A DNA stretch of 64,000 nt from contig NZ_JAGQEG010000009.1 in assembly GCF_018305005.1 (NCBI RefSeq), positions 1 through 64,000 on the forward strand, written 5' to 3'. A program made the position numbers and the translations under genes. Under the pieces are notes generated by a model, which made no database searches, was not told where the DNA came from, and worked only from the letters and a program-made list of their open reading frames with translations. Positions within the stretch are counted from its first letter, which is position 1. Each line of letters starts with the position of its first letter. Source of the DNA: Collimonas silvisoli. GTDB lineage: Bacteria; Pseudomonadota; Gammaproteobacteria; Burkholderiales; Burkholderiaceae_D. Positions 18,490 through 26,979 of the stretch are shown one piece after another.

Positions 18490-19011
18490 TCAGTAGCGCG
18501 AAATCTGACCGTTATCGACGCGTACCCGATCGCCAACCCGCAGATCGCCTGGATTGCTGACGCTGATGGTTTGGTAGGCGTTGTTATTCATGCGCACGCG
18601 GATGTTGTAGGAGGTGGCACCGGGGCTGTTGCGTGCCTCAAGCTGATTGCCAACCGCCGCACCGCCGACCGCGCCGGCAATAGTGGCCAGGGTATTGCCC
18701 GTGCCGTGACCGATCTGATGGCCGACTACGCCGCCCAGTACGCCGCCGACGATCGCACCGCCTATGCCTTGGCTAGGTGTGTTGACCACATCGATGGCGT
18801 CAACCACGCCGTAGTTGCTGCTATTGTTTTGTTGGTAACCTTGCTGGTAACTAGGGTAAGTTTGCGGAGGTGGATTGCTATAACCTTGGTTGTTATAGCC
18901 CTGGTTGCCATAGCCTTGTCCGCCATACGGCGCTGCGCAGCCGCCGAGCAGCAGCGTGCCGCCGATGATTGCAGCCAGCATGGCTTGTTGAGATGTTTTG
19001 CGGATTGTCAT
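18490..19011 (-). CDS. Glycine-zipper 2TM lipoprotein
   Basis: A 173-residue outer-membrane-type lipoprotein. The start at 19011 gives a lipobox LLGGC (Cys near residue 22), while the longer reading adds an unsupported leader. After the Cys comes a Tyr/Gly/Asn/Gln-rich low-complexity stretch with GYGNQGYNNQGY repeats. A glycine-zipper segment near 85-130 (GGAIVGGVLGGVVGHQ, then AGAVGGAAVG) and a C-terminal beta domain with RVRVDNGQISRY follow. Related proteins affect envelope integrity. The specific role is unknown. Confidence 0.75.
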   Translation of the reverse strand: MTIRKTSQQAMLAAIIGGTLLLGGCAAPYGGQGYGNQGYNNQGYSNPPPQTYPSYQQGYQQNNSSNYGVVDAIDVVNTPSQGIGGAIVGGVLGGVVGHQIGHGTGNTLATIAGAVGGAAVGNQLEARNSPGATSYNIRVRMNNNAYQTISVSNPGDLRVGDRVRVDNGQISRY

Positions 19012-19163
19012 AGCAGCCTCATGGTGTCGGTTGGTGTATTTAGTGTAGTACTTCACGGTTATTACATATATGCGATTCACCCCACTAAAACGATCTGGAT
19101 TCCTGCCCGGTTGACCGGCCCGCCATGAGCAAGGCGAGATTGTTACGAAACTTACACTTCAGC

Positions 19164-19582
19164 AATCAGTCCTGTTTGCCGGCATGAATTGTCAGCCCTT
19201 GCTCCAGTAATCCGGCTGCGCATAAATCGATTTCAAGCGATCGATAAAGAAGCGGACCTTGGCCGGCAAATGGCGTTGCTGCGGATAGACTGCCATGATG
19301 TCGTAATGCGGCAGCGCAAATTCGTCCAGCACCGTCAGCAGTTCACCGTCATTGCAATCCAGATTGCCGGCTTGCTGGAAATACCAGCCGTGCTGCTGGC
19401 CGCTGACGGTGCTGTGGTTGGTGTAGCTGCCCCAGGCCAGAAAGGCGCAGATGATCGTCGCCAGCGCCAGCGCCACCGCGAATGTGATTAGGAAGGTGAA
19501 GGAAAGCGGGCGGATCAGGACAATGTCGCCAAGCCATTTTACCCGTTGCGAGATCAGTGCTTGTTCGCGAAATAACCCTCAT
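19164..19582 (-). pseudogene. Chimeric remnant: HlyD-like 5' end fused to a duplicated LysR 3' end
   Basis: From 19582 down to about 19395 the sequence is a diverged copy of the first roughly 55 codons of the HlyD gene at 17510, including WLGDIVLIRP and AFLAWGSYTNHSTVSGQ. It carries one extra G near the start that breaks the ATG frame. At a shared GCTGCTGGCCGC micro-homology it switches to the last part of the LysR gene at 20725. That part lacks 27 bases and 84 bases relative to the intact gene, both in frame, then matches it perfectly to the stop except for a 2-base difference beyond the coding end. It is a decayed exporter component, not a working gene. Confidence 0.85.
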
Positions 19583-19730
19583 ATTATTTTTTTAGTTAGG
19601 AACTTGCCATGCCAGGAGGACGGGATCTCTATTTGCGTGCAGTACCAAATTTCACGAAAAGCTGGGGGGCTTTGAGGGGACTGAAAAACTAGTGTCCGGG
19701 TTTTAGATTTACCAGGACACTTTATGCCTA
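19583..19730. other. Spacer between hidden peptide gene and HlyD remnant
   Basis: No gene is seen. GTGTCC at about 19692 and GGACAC at about 19715 form a 6-bp inverted repeat 17 bases apart and may be a small termination or insertion-end remnant. Confidence 0.3.
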
Positions 19731-19877
19731 CTACAAAAGGTACTTTGAATAGCACATTCCAGAGTAGTCATCGTAAAGTTCTGGTCTTCTGTCAATCACG
19801 TTCCAAGACATTCGCCCCCCTTCCCATTTCATGGCCCCGCTCACCAAGGCAATTTCTTTTTCTGACAAGACTTGCAT
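19731..19877 (-). CDS. Hidden 48-aa leader peptide of the double-glycine type (microcin-like precursor)
   Basis: A reading frame of 48 codons plus TAG, too short for routine gene calling. AGGAGAAGG lies 4-5 bases before the ATG at 19877, an excellent ribosome-binding site. The first 15 residues MQVLSEKEIALVSGA match the C39 leader pattern closely (Leu-Ser-x-x-Glu-Ile-x-x-Val-Ser-Gly-Ala) and closely resemble the leader of the peptide at 17773. The predicted 33-residue core begins MKWEGGRMSWNVIDRR, continues with an acidic/Tyr patch (ELYDDYSG) and has one Cys near the end. It lies 48 bases downstream of an unknown exported-protein gene and upstream of the broken HlyD copy. It may now depend on the intact exporter at 14.1-17.5 kb. 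Confidence 0.72.
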   Translation of the reverse strand: MQVLSEKEIALVSGAMKWEGGRMSWNVIDRRPELYDDYSGMCYSKYLL

Positions 19878-19925
19878 TTTTCCTTCTCCTGAAAAAAATC
19901 TCATTTTTATACCTCTTAGAAAGAA

Positions 19926-20417
19926 TTAACATCCGAATTGATCGATAGATTCAATTATTTTAGAAACATCCTCCTTTCTCATGATGTCTGCCTTCATCGT
20001 AGTAACTTTTCCGTCTGAGGCCTTCATTTGCTTCTTTACCTCTTTAAACTTCGCGCTATTTAATTGTTTGAATGCGCAAGCTGAGTACAATTTTGCTGCT
20101 GTCGTGCTATCACCTTTGTCATAAATTCTCCAAAAGCGCGCCTCAGCATTATCTGAGCTCAATATTTTTTTATAGGCCGATTCACCTGTAGAAATATGGC
20201 CAACGAATCCAATATTACCCAATGCAAACATCTCGGTTTTTGCTAATGTCGTGTCATCGCTAGTTGATACGTCCGTTACAGTCTGCTCTGCAGCTTGTCC
20301 AGTGCAAAAGAAAGACGGCAAAATAGAAAGAGCCGAGAAAAGAAAAAACGATATTATTTTTTTTAAAGATAGATGCGCTGTTGCAACTTGGCATGGACTT
20401 TGAAAAATTATTTGCAT
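19926..20417 (-). CDS. Unknown exported protein beside the hidden leader peptide
   Basis: Reading frame open from 20552. I prefer the ATG at 20417 (163 residues), but a start further in is also possible. A hydrophobic segment (IISFFLFSALSILPSFFCTG) ending in QAA looks like a signal peptide or membrane anchor. The mature part is about 115 residues, Lys- and Ser-rich, with ALGNIGFVGHISTGESAY and two Cys. Base composition is much lower in GC than neighbours, which suggests transfer. The hidden peptide gene starts 48 bases beyond its stop on the same strand, so an immunity or accessory role is possible but unproven. Confidence 0.55.
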   Translation of the reverse strand: MQIIFQSPCQVATAHLSLKKIISFFLFSALSILPSFFCTGQAAEQTVTDVSTSDDTTLAKTEMFALGNIGFVGHISTGESAYKKILSSDNAEARFWRIYDKGDSTTAAKLYSACAFKQLNSAKFKEVKKQMKASDGKVTTMKADIMRKEDVSKIIESIDQFGC

Positions 20418-20610
20418 AAGTTTCACTCGCAGAGAATTTATATTGATATTTTTGTTTTTGAGAAAATAAATATCTTTTGTTTTTTTATAATGTATTGCTT
20501 CGTAAGGCTCCATCCACCAATGTCGCCAGAGCTTCTTGAATGTTGCAAACATTGTATTATTTGAGTAGTTCTTGCAAGCTCAACTACGACAATTTCTTAA
20601 CTTTAAGAAA

Positions 20611-20685
20611 ATGCTGACTTATCCGCTGGCTGGCGGTGAGCTTTCCAGCATCGATCTCAATTTCGCGTATCAGCTGTCGTTCTGA
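20611..20685 (+). pseudogene. Possible C-terminal fragment of an outer membrane beta-barrel protein
   Basis: A short plus-strand reading ends in SSIDLNFAYQLSF and a stop. Alternating hydrophobic residues and a terminal Phe are the hallmark of the last beta-strand recognised by the BAM complex. Nothing upstream extends it into a full barrel, so it is at most a remnant. It sits at the edge of the duplicated LysR block. Confidence 0.3.
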
Positions 20686-20694
20686 GCGTCCCCG

Positions 20695-20880
20695 AATCAG
20701 TCCTGTTTGCCGGCATGAATTGTCTCAGCCCTTGCTCCAGTAATCCGGCTGCGCATAAATCGATTTCAAGCGATCGATAAAGAAGCGGACCTTGGCCGGC
20801 AAATGGCGTTGCTGCGGATAGACTGCCATGATGTCGTAATGCGGCAGCGCAAATTCGTCCAGCACCGTCAGCAGTTCACC
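20695..20880 (-). repeat. Parent copy of the duplicated LysR 3' block
   Basis: Bases 20695-20880 match 19164-19347 without substitution, apart from a TC insertion just outside the stop codon. This is the last stretch of the LysR gene plus 30 bases beyond it, and the perfect identity shows a recent duplication. Confidence 0.9.
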
Positions 20881-21633
20881 CGAGGCCAGCTGCGATTCGA
20901 TTTCCCAGGTCGAGCGCCAGCCCAGACCCAGGCCCTCGCTGACCCAGCGGTGCAGCAATTCGCCGTCATTGCAATCCAGATTGCCGGCGGTCTTGATGAT
21001 CACCGGCTTGCCGCCTTGCTGGAAATACCAGCCGCGCTGCTGGCCGCCTTGCAAATTAAAGGAAAGGCAATTGTGGCTGGCGATATCTTCCAGCGTCTTG
21101 GGGATGCCGTGGCGATGAAAATATTCCGGCGTGCCGCACACCACGCGGCGGTTGCCGGCCAGTTTGACCGCGACGAAATTCGGATCGATGGCGCCGCCGA
21201 TACGGATGCTGATGTCGTAGCCTTCACGCACCAGGTCGACCACGCGGTCGGTCAGGTTGAATGAGATCTGTACTTCCGGATTGCTGGCGATGAAAGCCGG
21301 CGCATGCGGCGCCACATGCTTGCGGCCGAATGCGGCTGGCGCCGATACCACCAAGTGGCCGGTGGCCTTGTGCCGGCCTTCCGAGATAATCTTCTCGGCG
21401 ATATCGAGCTCGCTCAGCAGCTTGCGGCAATGATCGAGGAATACCGTGCCTTGTTCGGTCAATGTCAGATGACGGGTGGTGCGGTGCATCAGCTTGGTGC
21501 CCAGCCGTTTCTCCAGCGCATCTATGCGTCGTCCCAGCATCACGGGGGTGATGTTCTGCTCCAGCGCCGCGCTTGCCAGGCTGCCTTTCTCCACCACGCT
21601 GACGAAGGCTTCAATCTGTTTGAGCTTGTCCAT
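20725..21633 (-). CDS. LysR-family regulator, divergent from gcl
   Basis: A 302-residue LysR-type regulator. The winged-helix DNA-binding domain occupies residues 1-60 (DKLKQIEAFVSVVEKGSLASAA), followed by an effector domain with the CrgA/TrpI-like pattern (HLVVSAPAAFGRKHVAP near 92). It is divergent from the glyoxylate operon across 253 bases that contain a 25-bp operator-like palindrome, so it probably controls gcl-hyi-glxR-ttuD-pyk in response to glyoxylate or a purine breakdown product. The effector is inferred. Its 3' end was recently copied to 19.2 kb. Confidence 0.88.
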   Translation of the reverse strand: MDKLKQIEAFVSVVEKGSLASAALEQNITPVMLGRRIDALEKRLGTKLMHRTTRHLTLTEQGTVFLDHCRKLLSELDIAEKIISEGRHKATGHLVVSAPAAFGRKHVAPHAPAFIASNPEVQISFNLTDRVVDLVREGYDISIRIGGAIDPNFVAVKLAGNRRVVCGTPEYFHRHGIPKTLEDIASHNCLSFNLQGGQQRGWYFQQGGKPVIIKTAGNLDCNDGELLHRWVSEGLGLGWRSTWEIESQLASGELLTVLDEFALPHYDIMAVYPQQRHLPAKVRFFIDRLKSIYAQPDYWSKG

Positions 21634-21705
21634 GTCTTCTCCTGCTTAGCTATTCATCCTACGTATTTTTACTAGTATTCCATACTTGGTGTATCGAATA
21701 AAGCG

Positions 21706-21730
21706 ATTGTTTGTTGTCTTATCAAACAAT
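21706..21730. promoter_or_regulatory. LysR-type operator palindrome between lysR and gcl
   Basis: ATTGTTTG (21706-21713) and CAAACAAT (21723-21730) form a perfect 8-bp inverted repeat with a 9-base AT-rich spacer and contain the T-N11-A LysR box. It lies 76 bases from the regulator start and 157 bases from the gcl start. Confidence 0.65.
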
Positions 21731-21886
21731 ATGTTTGGTTATAGCATGTGCTTCATCCACTCGGCAGTCTTCAGACCATTTCCCATCCCTAGCGCGTGAT
21801 ACGGAAAATGAGACCAGGCGAGGGCGGGCCGCTGGCAGTGGCAATGACTCATTGGCAATAATTTTATTCAGTAATCCGGAGGCAAC

Positions 21887-23662
21887 ATGGCAAAGATGAA
21901 GGCAGTGGACGCAGTAATGCACGTATTGGCGAAAGAAGGCTGTTCACAAGCCTTTGGCGTGCCGGGCGCGGCAATCAATCCGTTTTACTCTGCGATGAAA
22001 CGGCATGGCGGGATCCAGCACACGCTGGCGCGCCACGTTGAAGGCGCCTCCCACATGGCGGAGGGTTACACCCGCGCCAATCCGGGCAATATCGGCATCT
22101 GTATCGGCACTTCCGGCCCGGCCGGCACCGACATGATCACCGGCCTGTATTCGGCGCAGGCCGATTCGATTCCAATCCTGTGCATTACCGGCCAGGCGCC
22201 GCGTGCTCGTTTGTACAAGGAAGATTTCCAGGCGGTCGATATCGAAGCTATCGCCAAGCCGGTCACCAAATGGGCAGTCACGGTACGCGAGCCGGCCTTG
22301 CTGCCGCGTGTGTTCCAGCAAGCGTTCCACATCATGCGCTCGGGCCGTCCAGGCCCGGTGTTGATCGACATGCCGTTCGACGTGCAAATGGCTGAAATCG
22401 AATTCGATCCGGATACCTACGAGCCATTGTCGGTGTATAAGCCGAAGGCGTCGCGGGCGCAGATCGAAAAAGCCCTGACTATGTTGAACGAAGCAGAGCG
22501 CCCATTGCTGACGATCGGCGGCGGTGTGATCAATGCTGACGCAGCAGACCTGGCGGTCGAGTTTGCCGAATTGACCGGCGTGCCGGTGATTCCGACCCTG
22601 ATGGCCTGGGGCGCGATCCCTGACGATCATCCGCAAATGGCGGGCATGGTCGGTTTGCAAACCAGCCATCGCTACGGCAACGCCACCATGCTGGCGTCCG
22701 ACTTCGTGCTCGGCATCGGCAATCGCTGGGCTAACCGTCATACCGGTTCGGTCGAAGTGTTTACCAAAGGCCGCAAGTTTGTCCACGTCGATATCGAACC
22801 GACCCAGATCGGCCGCGTGTTCGGTCCGGACTACGGCATCGTCTCGGACGCCAAGGCTGCACTGACCTTGTTCGTCGAAGTTGCGAAAGAATTGAAAGCC
22901 GCCGGCAAATTGCCTGACCGTTCGGCCTGGTTGGGCGAGTGCCAGGAGCGCAAGCGCACCATGCAGCGCCGCACCCATTTCGACAACGTGCCGGTCAAGC
23001 CGCAGCGCGTGTACGAAGAAATGAACCGCGCTTTCGGCCGCGATACCTGCTACGTCAGCACCATCGGCTTGTCGCAGATCGCTGCCGCACAATTCCTGCA
23101 CGTGTATCACGCTCGGCACTGGATCAACTGCGGCCAGGCCGGCCCCTTGGGTTGGACTATTCCGGCGGCGCTGGGTGTTTGCGTCGCCGATCCGAAGCGT
23201 GAGGTGGTAGCGATTTCCGGCGATTACGACTTCCAGTTCATGATCGAAGAATTAGCGGTAGGCGCCCAGTTCAACCTGCCTTATCTGCACGTCGTGGTGA
23301 ATAATTCCTACCTCGGCCTGATCCGCCAGGCGCAACGCGGCTTCGAGATGGACTACTGCGTGCAACTAGCGTTTGAGAACGTCAACGCGCCGGAACTCAA
23401 CGGCTACGGTGTTGATCACGTCGCCGTGGTTGAAGGCCTGGGTTGCAAGGCGATCCGCGTGACCGATCCGAACGGCATCCAGGATGCATTCGCAGAAGCC
23501 AAGCGCTTGATGAAGGAATTCCGCGTGCCGGTAGTGGTGGAAATCATCCTGGAACGTGTCACCAACGTTTCCATGGGTACCGAGATCGACAACATCAACG
23601 AGTTCGAAGAACTGGCGACCAGCCGCAGCCATGCGCCGACTGCCGTGTCCTTGCTGGACTGA
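21887..23662 (+). CDS. gcl: Glyoxylate carboligase (tartronate-semialdehyde synthase)
   Basis: Thiamine-diphosphate enzyme that joins two glyoxylates to tartronate semialdehyde with loss of CO2. The 591-residue length is typical. The N-terminal pyrimidine-binding domain reads [16 protein letters not shown], with the usual active-site Glu replaced by Val as in all Gcl proteins. The C-terminal ThDP motif is [19 protein letters not shown] near residue 445. GGAGGCAAC precedes the ATG. It is the first gene of a glyoxylate-to-pyruvate run. Confidence 0.97.
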   Translation: MAKMKAVDAVMHVLAKEGCSQAFGVPGAAINPFYSAMKRHGGIQHTLARHVEGASHMAEGYTRANPGNIGICIGTSGPAGTDMITGLYSAQADSIPILCITGQAPRARLYKEDFQAVDIEAIAKPVTKWAVTVREPALLPRVFQQAFHIMRSGRPGPVLIDMPFDVQMAEIEFDPDTYEPLSVYKPKASRAQIEKALTMLNEAERPLLTIGGGVINADAADLAVEFAELTGVPVIPTLMAWGAIPDDHPQMAGMVGLQTSHRYGNATMLASDFVLGIGNRWANRHTGSVEVFTKGRKFVHVDIEPTQIGRVFGPDYGIVSDAKAALTLFVEVAKELKAAGKLPDRSAWLGECQERKRTMQRRTHFDNVPVKPQRVYEEMNRAFGRDTCYVSTIGLSQIAAAQFLHVYHARHWINCGQAGPLGWTIPAALGVCVADPKREVVAISGDYDFQFMIEELAVGAQFNLPYLHVVVNNSYLGLIRQAQRGFEMDYCVQLAFENVNAPELNGYGVDHVAVVEGLGCKAIRVTDPNGIQDAFAEAKRLMKEFRVPVVVEIILERVTNVSMGTEIDNINEFEELATSRSHAPTAVSLLD

Positions 23663-23680
23663 TTTTTCAGGAGAGACGAT

Positions 23681-24460
23681 ATGACAAAACTAGCCGCCAA
23701 CCTGACCATGCTGTTCACCGAGCTGCCCTTCCTGGAGCGCTTCGATGCGGCAGCCAAGGCCGGGTTCAAGGGAGTCGAATTCCTGTTCCCGTATGCGTTC
23801 CGCGCCGAGCAGATCGCCGACAAGCTGGCCACCAACGGCCTGGAACTGGTCTTGCATAATCTGCTTGCGGGCAACTGGGAAGCCGGCGAACGCGGTATCG
23901 CTTGCCATCCGGACCGCGTCAGCGAATTCCAGCAAGGCGTCGACGACGCGATCCGTTATGCCAAAGTGCTCGGCGTCAAACAGCTGAACTGCCTGGTCGG
24001 CATCGTTCCTAACGGTGTCAGCACCGAACTGGCGCGCGCCACCGTGATCAGCAATCTGAAATTTGCTGCGGACAAGTTGCAGGCGGAGGAAATCCGTTTG
24101 CTGATCGAACCGATCAATAGTTTCGACATCCCCGGTTTCTTCCTGACCGGCACGCATCAGGCGCTGGATTTGATCAAGGCCACCGGTTCCAGCAATCTGT
24201 TCGTGCAATACGACATCTATCACATGCAGCGGATGGAAGGCGAACTGGCCAACACCATCAAAGCCAATCTGCCGCAGATCAAGCATGTGCAGCTGGCGGA
24301 CAATCCGGGCCGTTTCGAACCCGGCACCGGCGAAATCAATTATCGCTATCTGTTCAAGTTCCTCGATGAATGCGGCTACGACGGCTGGATAGGCTGCGAA
24401 TACAAGCCGAAGGCTGGCACCGTCGATGGCTTGGGCTGGCGCGCTGCGCACGGCGTCTGA
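23681..24460 (+). CDS. hyi: Hydroxypyruvate isomerase
   Basis: Interconverts tartronate semialdehyde and hydroxypyruvate. The 259-residue TIM-barrel protein has the Hyi pattern: LTMLFTELPFLERF at the start, LLIEPINSFDIPGFFL near 142 (catalytic Glu), QYDIYHMQRMEG near 180 and a second Glu in GWIGCEYKP near 240. It starts 18 bases after gcl with AGGAGAGACG as ribosome-binding site. Confidence 0.95.
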   Translation: MTKLAANLTMLFTELPFLERFDAAAKAGFKGVEFLFPYAFRAEQIADKLATNGLELVLHNLLAGNWEAGERGIACHPDRVSEFQQGVDDAIRYAKVLGVKQLNCLVGIVPNGVSTELARATVISNLKFAADKLQAEEIRLLIEPINSFDIPGFFLTGTHQALDLIKATGSSNLFVQYDIYHMQRMEGELANTIKANLPQIKHVQLADNPGRFEPGTGEINYRYLFKFLDECGYDGWIGCEYKPKAGTVDGLGWRAAHGV

Positions 24461-24496
24461 CAGATGTAAGTATTTTTAAAATTACGGAGAAATATC

Positions 24497-25384
24497 ATGG
24501 CAAAAGTTGGCTTTATCGGACTCGGCATCATGGGCGCGCCCATGGCGGAAAACCTGCAGCGCGGCGGCCACAAGCTGTATCTGCATGACCAGAAGAATCC
24601 ACCGGCAGCGCTGATCGACGGCGGTGCAACCGTGTGTACTTCCGGCGCCGAAGTCGCCAAGCGCGCCGACATCATCATCGTCATGGTGCCGGATACGCCG
24701 CACGTGGAAGCCGTTTTGTTCGCCGAAAAGGGCGTGGCCGAAGGCCTGTCCGCCGGCAAGGTCGTGATCGACATGAGTTCGATCTCGCCTATCGCGACCA
24801 AGGGTTTCGCCAAGAAGATCAATGCACTGGGTTGTGAATACCTGGATGCGCCGGTGTCCGGCGGCGAAGTCGGCGCCAAGGCGGCGTCGCTGACCATCAT
24901 GGTCGGCGGCTCGGAAGGCGCCTTCAACGACGCCAAGCCATTGTTCGAACTGATGGGCAAGAACATCACCCTGGTCGGCGGCAATGGCGACGGTCAAACC
25001 ACCAAAGTGGCAAACCAGATCATCGTTGCGCTGAACATCCAGGCGGTGGCTGAAGCCTTGCTGTTTGCGTCCAAGGCCGGCGCCGATCCGGCCCGTGTAC
25101 GGCAAGCGCTGATGGGCGGTTTCGCCGCATCGCGGATTCTGGAAGTGCATGGCGAACGCATGGTAAAGCGCACTTTCAATCCAGGCTTCCGCATCGAGCT
25201 GCATCAGAAGGATTTGAACCTTGCCTTGCAAGGTGCCAAGGCGCTCGGCGTCTCGCTGCCGAACACTGCAGTAGCGCAAGAACTGATGAATTCCTGCGCC
25301 GCCAACGGCTTGAGCGGCCTCGATCATTCGGCGCTGTGCCGGGCGATTGAAATCATGTCTAACCATGAAATCGCCAAGGCGTAA
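24497..25384 (+). CDS. glxR: Tartronate semialdehyde reductase (2-hydroxy-3-oxopropionate reductase)
   Basis: Reduces tartronate semialdehyde to glycerate with NAD(P)H. The 295-residue beta-hydroxyacid dehydrogenase has the Rossmann motif GFIGLGIMGAPMAENL at residues 5-20, the substrate loop DAPVSGGEVGA near 117-127 and the catalytic Lys in GDGQTTKVANQ near 170. It is the third gene of the gcl operon. An inverted repeat, GCGGGCCGG/CCGGCCCGC at 25407-25437, follows. Confidence 0.95.
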   Translation: MAKVGFIGLGIMGAPMAENLQRGGHKLYLHDQKNPPAALIDGGATVCTSGAEVAKRADIIIVMVPDTPHVEAVLFAEKGVAEGLSAGKVVIDMSSISPIATKGFAKKINALGCEYLDAPVSGGEVGAKAASLTIMVGGSEGAFNDAKPLFELMGKNITLVGGNGDGQTTKVANQIIVALNIQAVAEALLFASKAGADPARVRQALMGGFAASRILEVHGERMVKRTFNPGFRIELHQKDLNLALQGAKALGVSLPNTAVAQELMNSCAANGLSGLDHSALCRAIEIMSNHEIAKA

Positions 25385-25406
25385 AATATCGTCTTGAACC
25401 GGTCAG

Positions 25407-25437
25407 GCGGGCCGGCAAGCAGCCATCTCCGGCCCGC
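25407..25437 (+). other. GC-rich hairpin between glxR and ttuD
   Basis: A perfect 9-bp inverted repeat (GCGGGCCGG and CCGGCCCGC) with a 13-base loop. No T-run follows, so it is more likely a stabilising or processing hairpin in the operon than a terminator. Confidence 0.5.
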
Positions 25438-25560
25438 GATATCTGTTATTGTCTTACACGAATAAATGCAGCCGATTCAAGCTGCTGCGGCAGCGCCATA
25501 AAAAGAGCAAGACAGAATAATTTTCGAGACACTTCGCTTCATTGATCAAGGTATAACAGC

Positions 25561-26856
25561 ATGACTACCGTGAACAGCAATTCAAGCCTCACACCCCGCC
25601 AGCTTCTCCTCGATATGTACCGGGCCGCGGTCGACGCCGTCAGCGCCGCCAAATGCCTGCCCGAATATCTGGCCAAGATCCCGGCGCCGTCAGGCAAGGG
25701 GCGGACCTTGGTGATCGGCGCCGGCAAAGGCGCGGCAGCGATGGCCAAGGCAGTGGAAGAGCACTGGCAGGGCGATATCTCAGGGTTGGTGGTGACACGT
25801 TACGCCCACGGCGCAGACTGCAAACGGATCGAAGTGGTAGAAGCCTCGCATCCGGTGCCGGATGAAGCCGGGCGCAAGGCAGCGGCGCGCATGCTGGAAC
25901 TGGTCCAGGGTTTGACTGCCGACGACCTGGTGCTGTGCCTGATTTCCGGCGGCGGCTCGGCTTTGCTGGCGTTGCCGGCCGACGGCATCACACTCGAACA
26001 GAAACAGGCAATCAACAAAGCCCTGCTGAAAAGCGGCGCCAATATTTTTGAAATGAACTGCGTGCGCAAGCACCTGTCCGCCATCAAGGGCGGCCGGCTG
26101 GCGCTGGCTTGCGCCCCGGCGCGGGTAGTGACGCTGATGATTTCCGATATCCCGGGCGACGATCCCGGCATCATCGCCAGCGGCCCGACCTTACCCGATC
26201 CGACTACCTGCGCCGACGCTTTGGCAGTGCTGCGCAAATACGATATCGAAACGCCAGAGGCGATCCGCAAGCATCTCGAATCCGGCGCCGGCGAAACCGC
26301 CAAGCCCGGCGATCCGCGCCTGGAGCGCAATCAGCATTACGTGATCGCCACCGCGCAAGACGCCTTGGAAGCAGCAGCGGCGACGGTTGCCGCTGCCGGC
26401 TTGACGCCTTATATCCTGTCCGATGAAATGGAAGGCGAGGCACGCGATATCGGCTTGGCGCATGCTGCGCTGGCAAGGCAGATTGCGCGGCGCGGCCAGC
26501 CGTTCAGTAAGCCGTGCGTCGTCATTTCCGGTGGCGAAACCACGGTCACCGTGCGCGGCAACGGTCGCGGCGGCCGCAATGCCGAATTTTTGCTAAGCCT
26601 GGCGACGGCGCTGGACGGTTTTCCCGATATTTACGCGATTGCCTGCGACACCGACGGCATCGACGGTTCCGAAGACAACGCCGGCGCCATCTACCAGCCG
26701 GACTCGATGCGCAAGGCCGCGGAGCTGGGGCTGCGGCCACGCGCCATGCTCGACAATAACGACGGCTACGGCTTTTTCAGTGCGCTGGGCGACCTCGTCG
26801 TCAGCGGGCCGACGCGCACCAATGTCAACGATTTCCGCGCCATCCTGATTCTCTGA
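25561..26856 (+). CDS. ttuD: Glycerate 2-kinase (MOFRL family)
   Basis: Phosphorylates glycerate to 2-phosphoglycerate for entry to lower glycolysis. The 431-residue protein has the N-terminal DUF4147 fold with VIGAGKGAAAMAKAVEE near residue 50 and CLISGGGSALLALP near 127. The C-terminal MOFRL domain includes SGGETTVTVRGNGRGGRN near 322-340 and ACDTDGIDGSEDNAGA near 362-377. Position after gcl-hyi-glxR and before pyk fits a complete glyoxylate route. Homologues are also called glycerate kinase or hydroxypyruvate reductase. Confidence 0.9.
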   Translation: MTTVNSNSSLTPRQLLLDMYRAAVDAVSAAKCLPEYLAKIPAPSGKGRTLVIGAGKGAAAMAKAVEEHWQGDISGLVVTRYAHGADCKRIEVVEASHPVPDEAGRKAAARMLELVQGLTADDLVLCLISGGGSALLALPADGITLEQKQAINKALLKSGANIFEMNCVRKHLSAIKGGRLALACAPARVVTLMISDIPGDDPGIIASGPTLPDPTTCADALAVLRKYDIETPEAIRKHLESGAGETAKPGDPRLERNQHYVIATAQDALEAAAATVAAAGLTPYILSDEMEGEARDIGLAHAALARQIARRGQPFSKPCVVISGGETTVTVRGNGRGGRNAEFLLSLATALDGFPDIYAIACDTDGIDGSEDNAGAIYQPDSMRKAAELGLRPRAMLDNNDGYGFFSALGDLVVSGPTRTNVNDFRAILIL

Positions 26857-26897
26857 TACAGCAGCACTCCGCAGCACTCTCTTTCCATAATAAAAAG

Positions 26898-26930
26898 ACC
26901 GCGTCGGCCGCACATCCAGGCCGGCGCGGT
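26898..26930. other. Hairpin in the ttuD-pyk spacer
   Basis: ACCGCGTCGGCC pairs with GGCCGGCGCGGT with one G-T pair and a 9-base loop. The A-run lies on the upstream side, so it would act as an intrinsic terminator only for minus-strand transcription coming out of pyk. On the plus strand it is a stable leader hairpin for pyk. Confidence 0.45.
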
Positions 26931-26979
26931 GAGCGCCTTATCGCCTTGCAACTAGCCGATCATCCAAAGAAAGCACATC

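Noticed and set aside
19691-19721. Insertion-sequence end
   Set aside because: Only a 6-bp inverted repeat is visible, with no transposase remnant and no target duplication.
20611-20685. Independent small gene of 24 codons
   Set aside because: It lacks a ribosome-binding site and reads like the end of a beta-barrel protein, so I list it only as a possible fragment.
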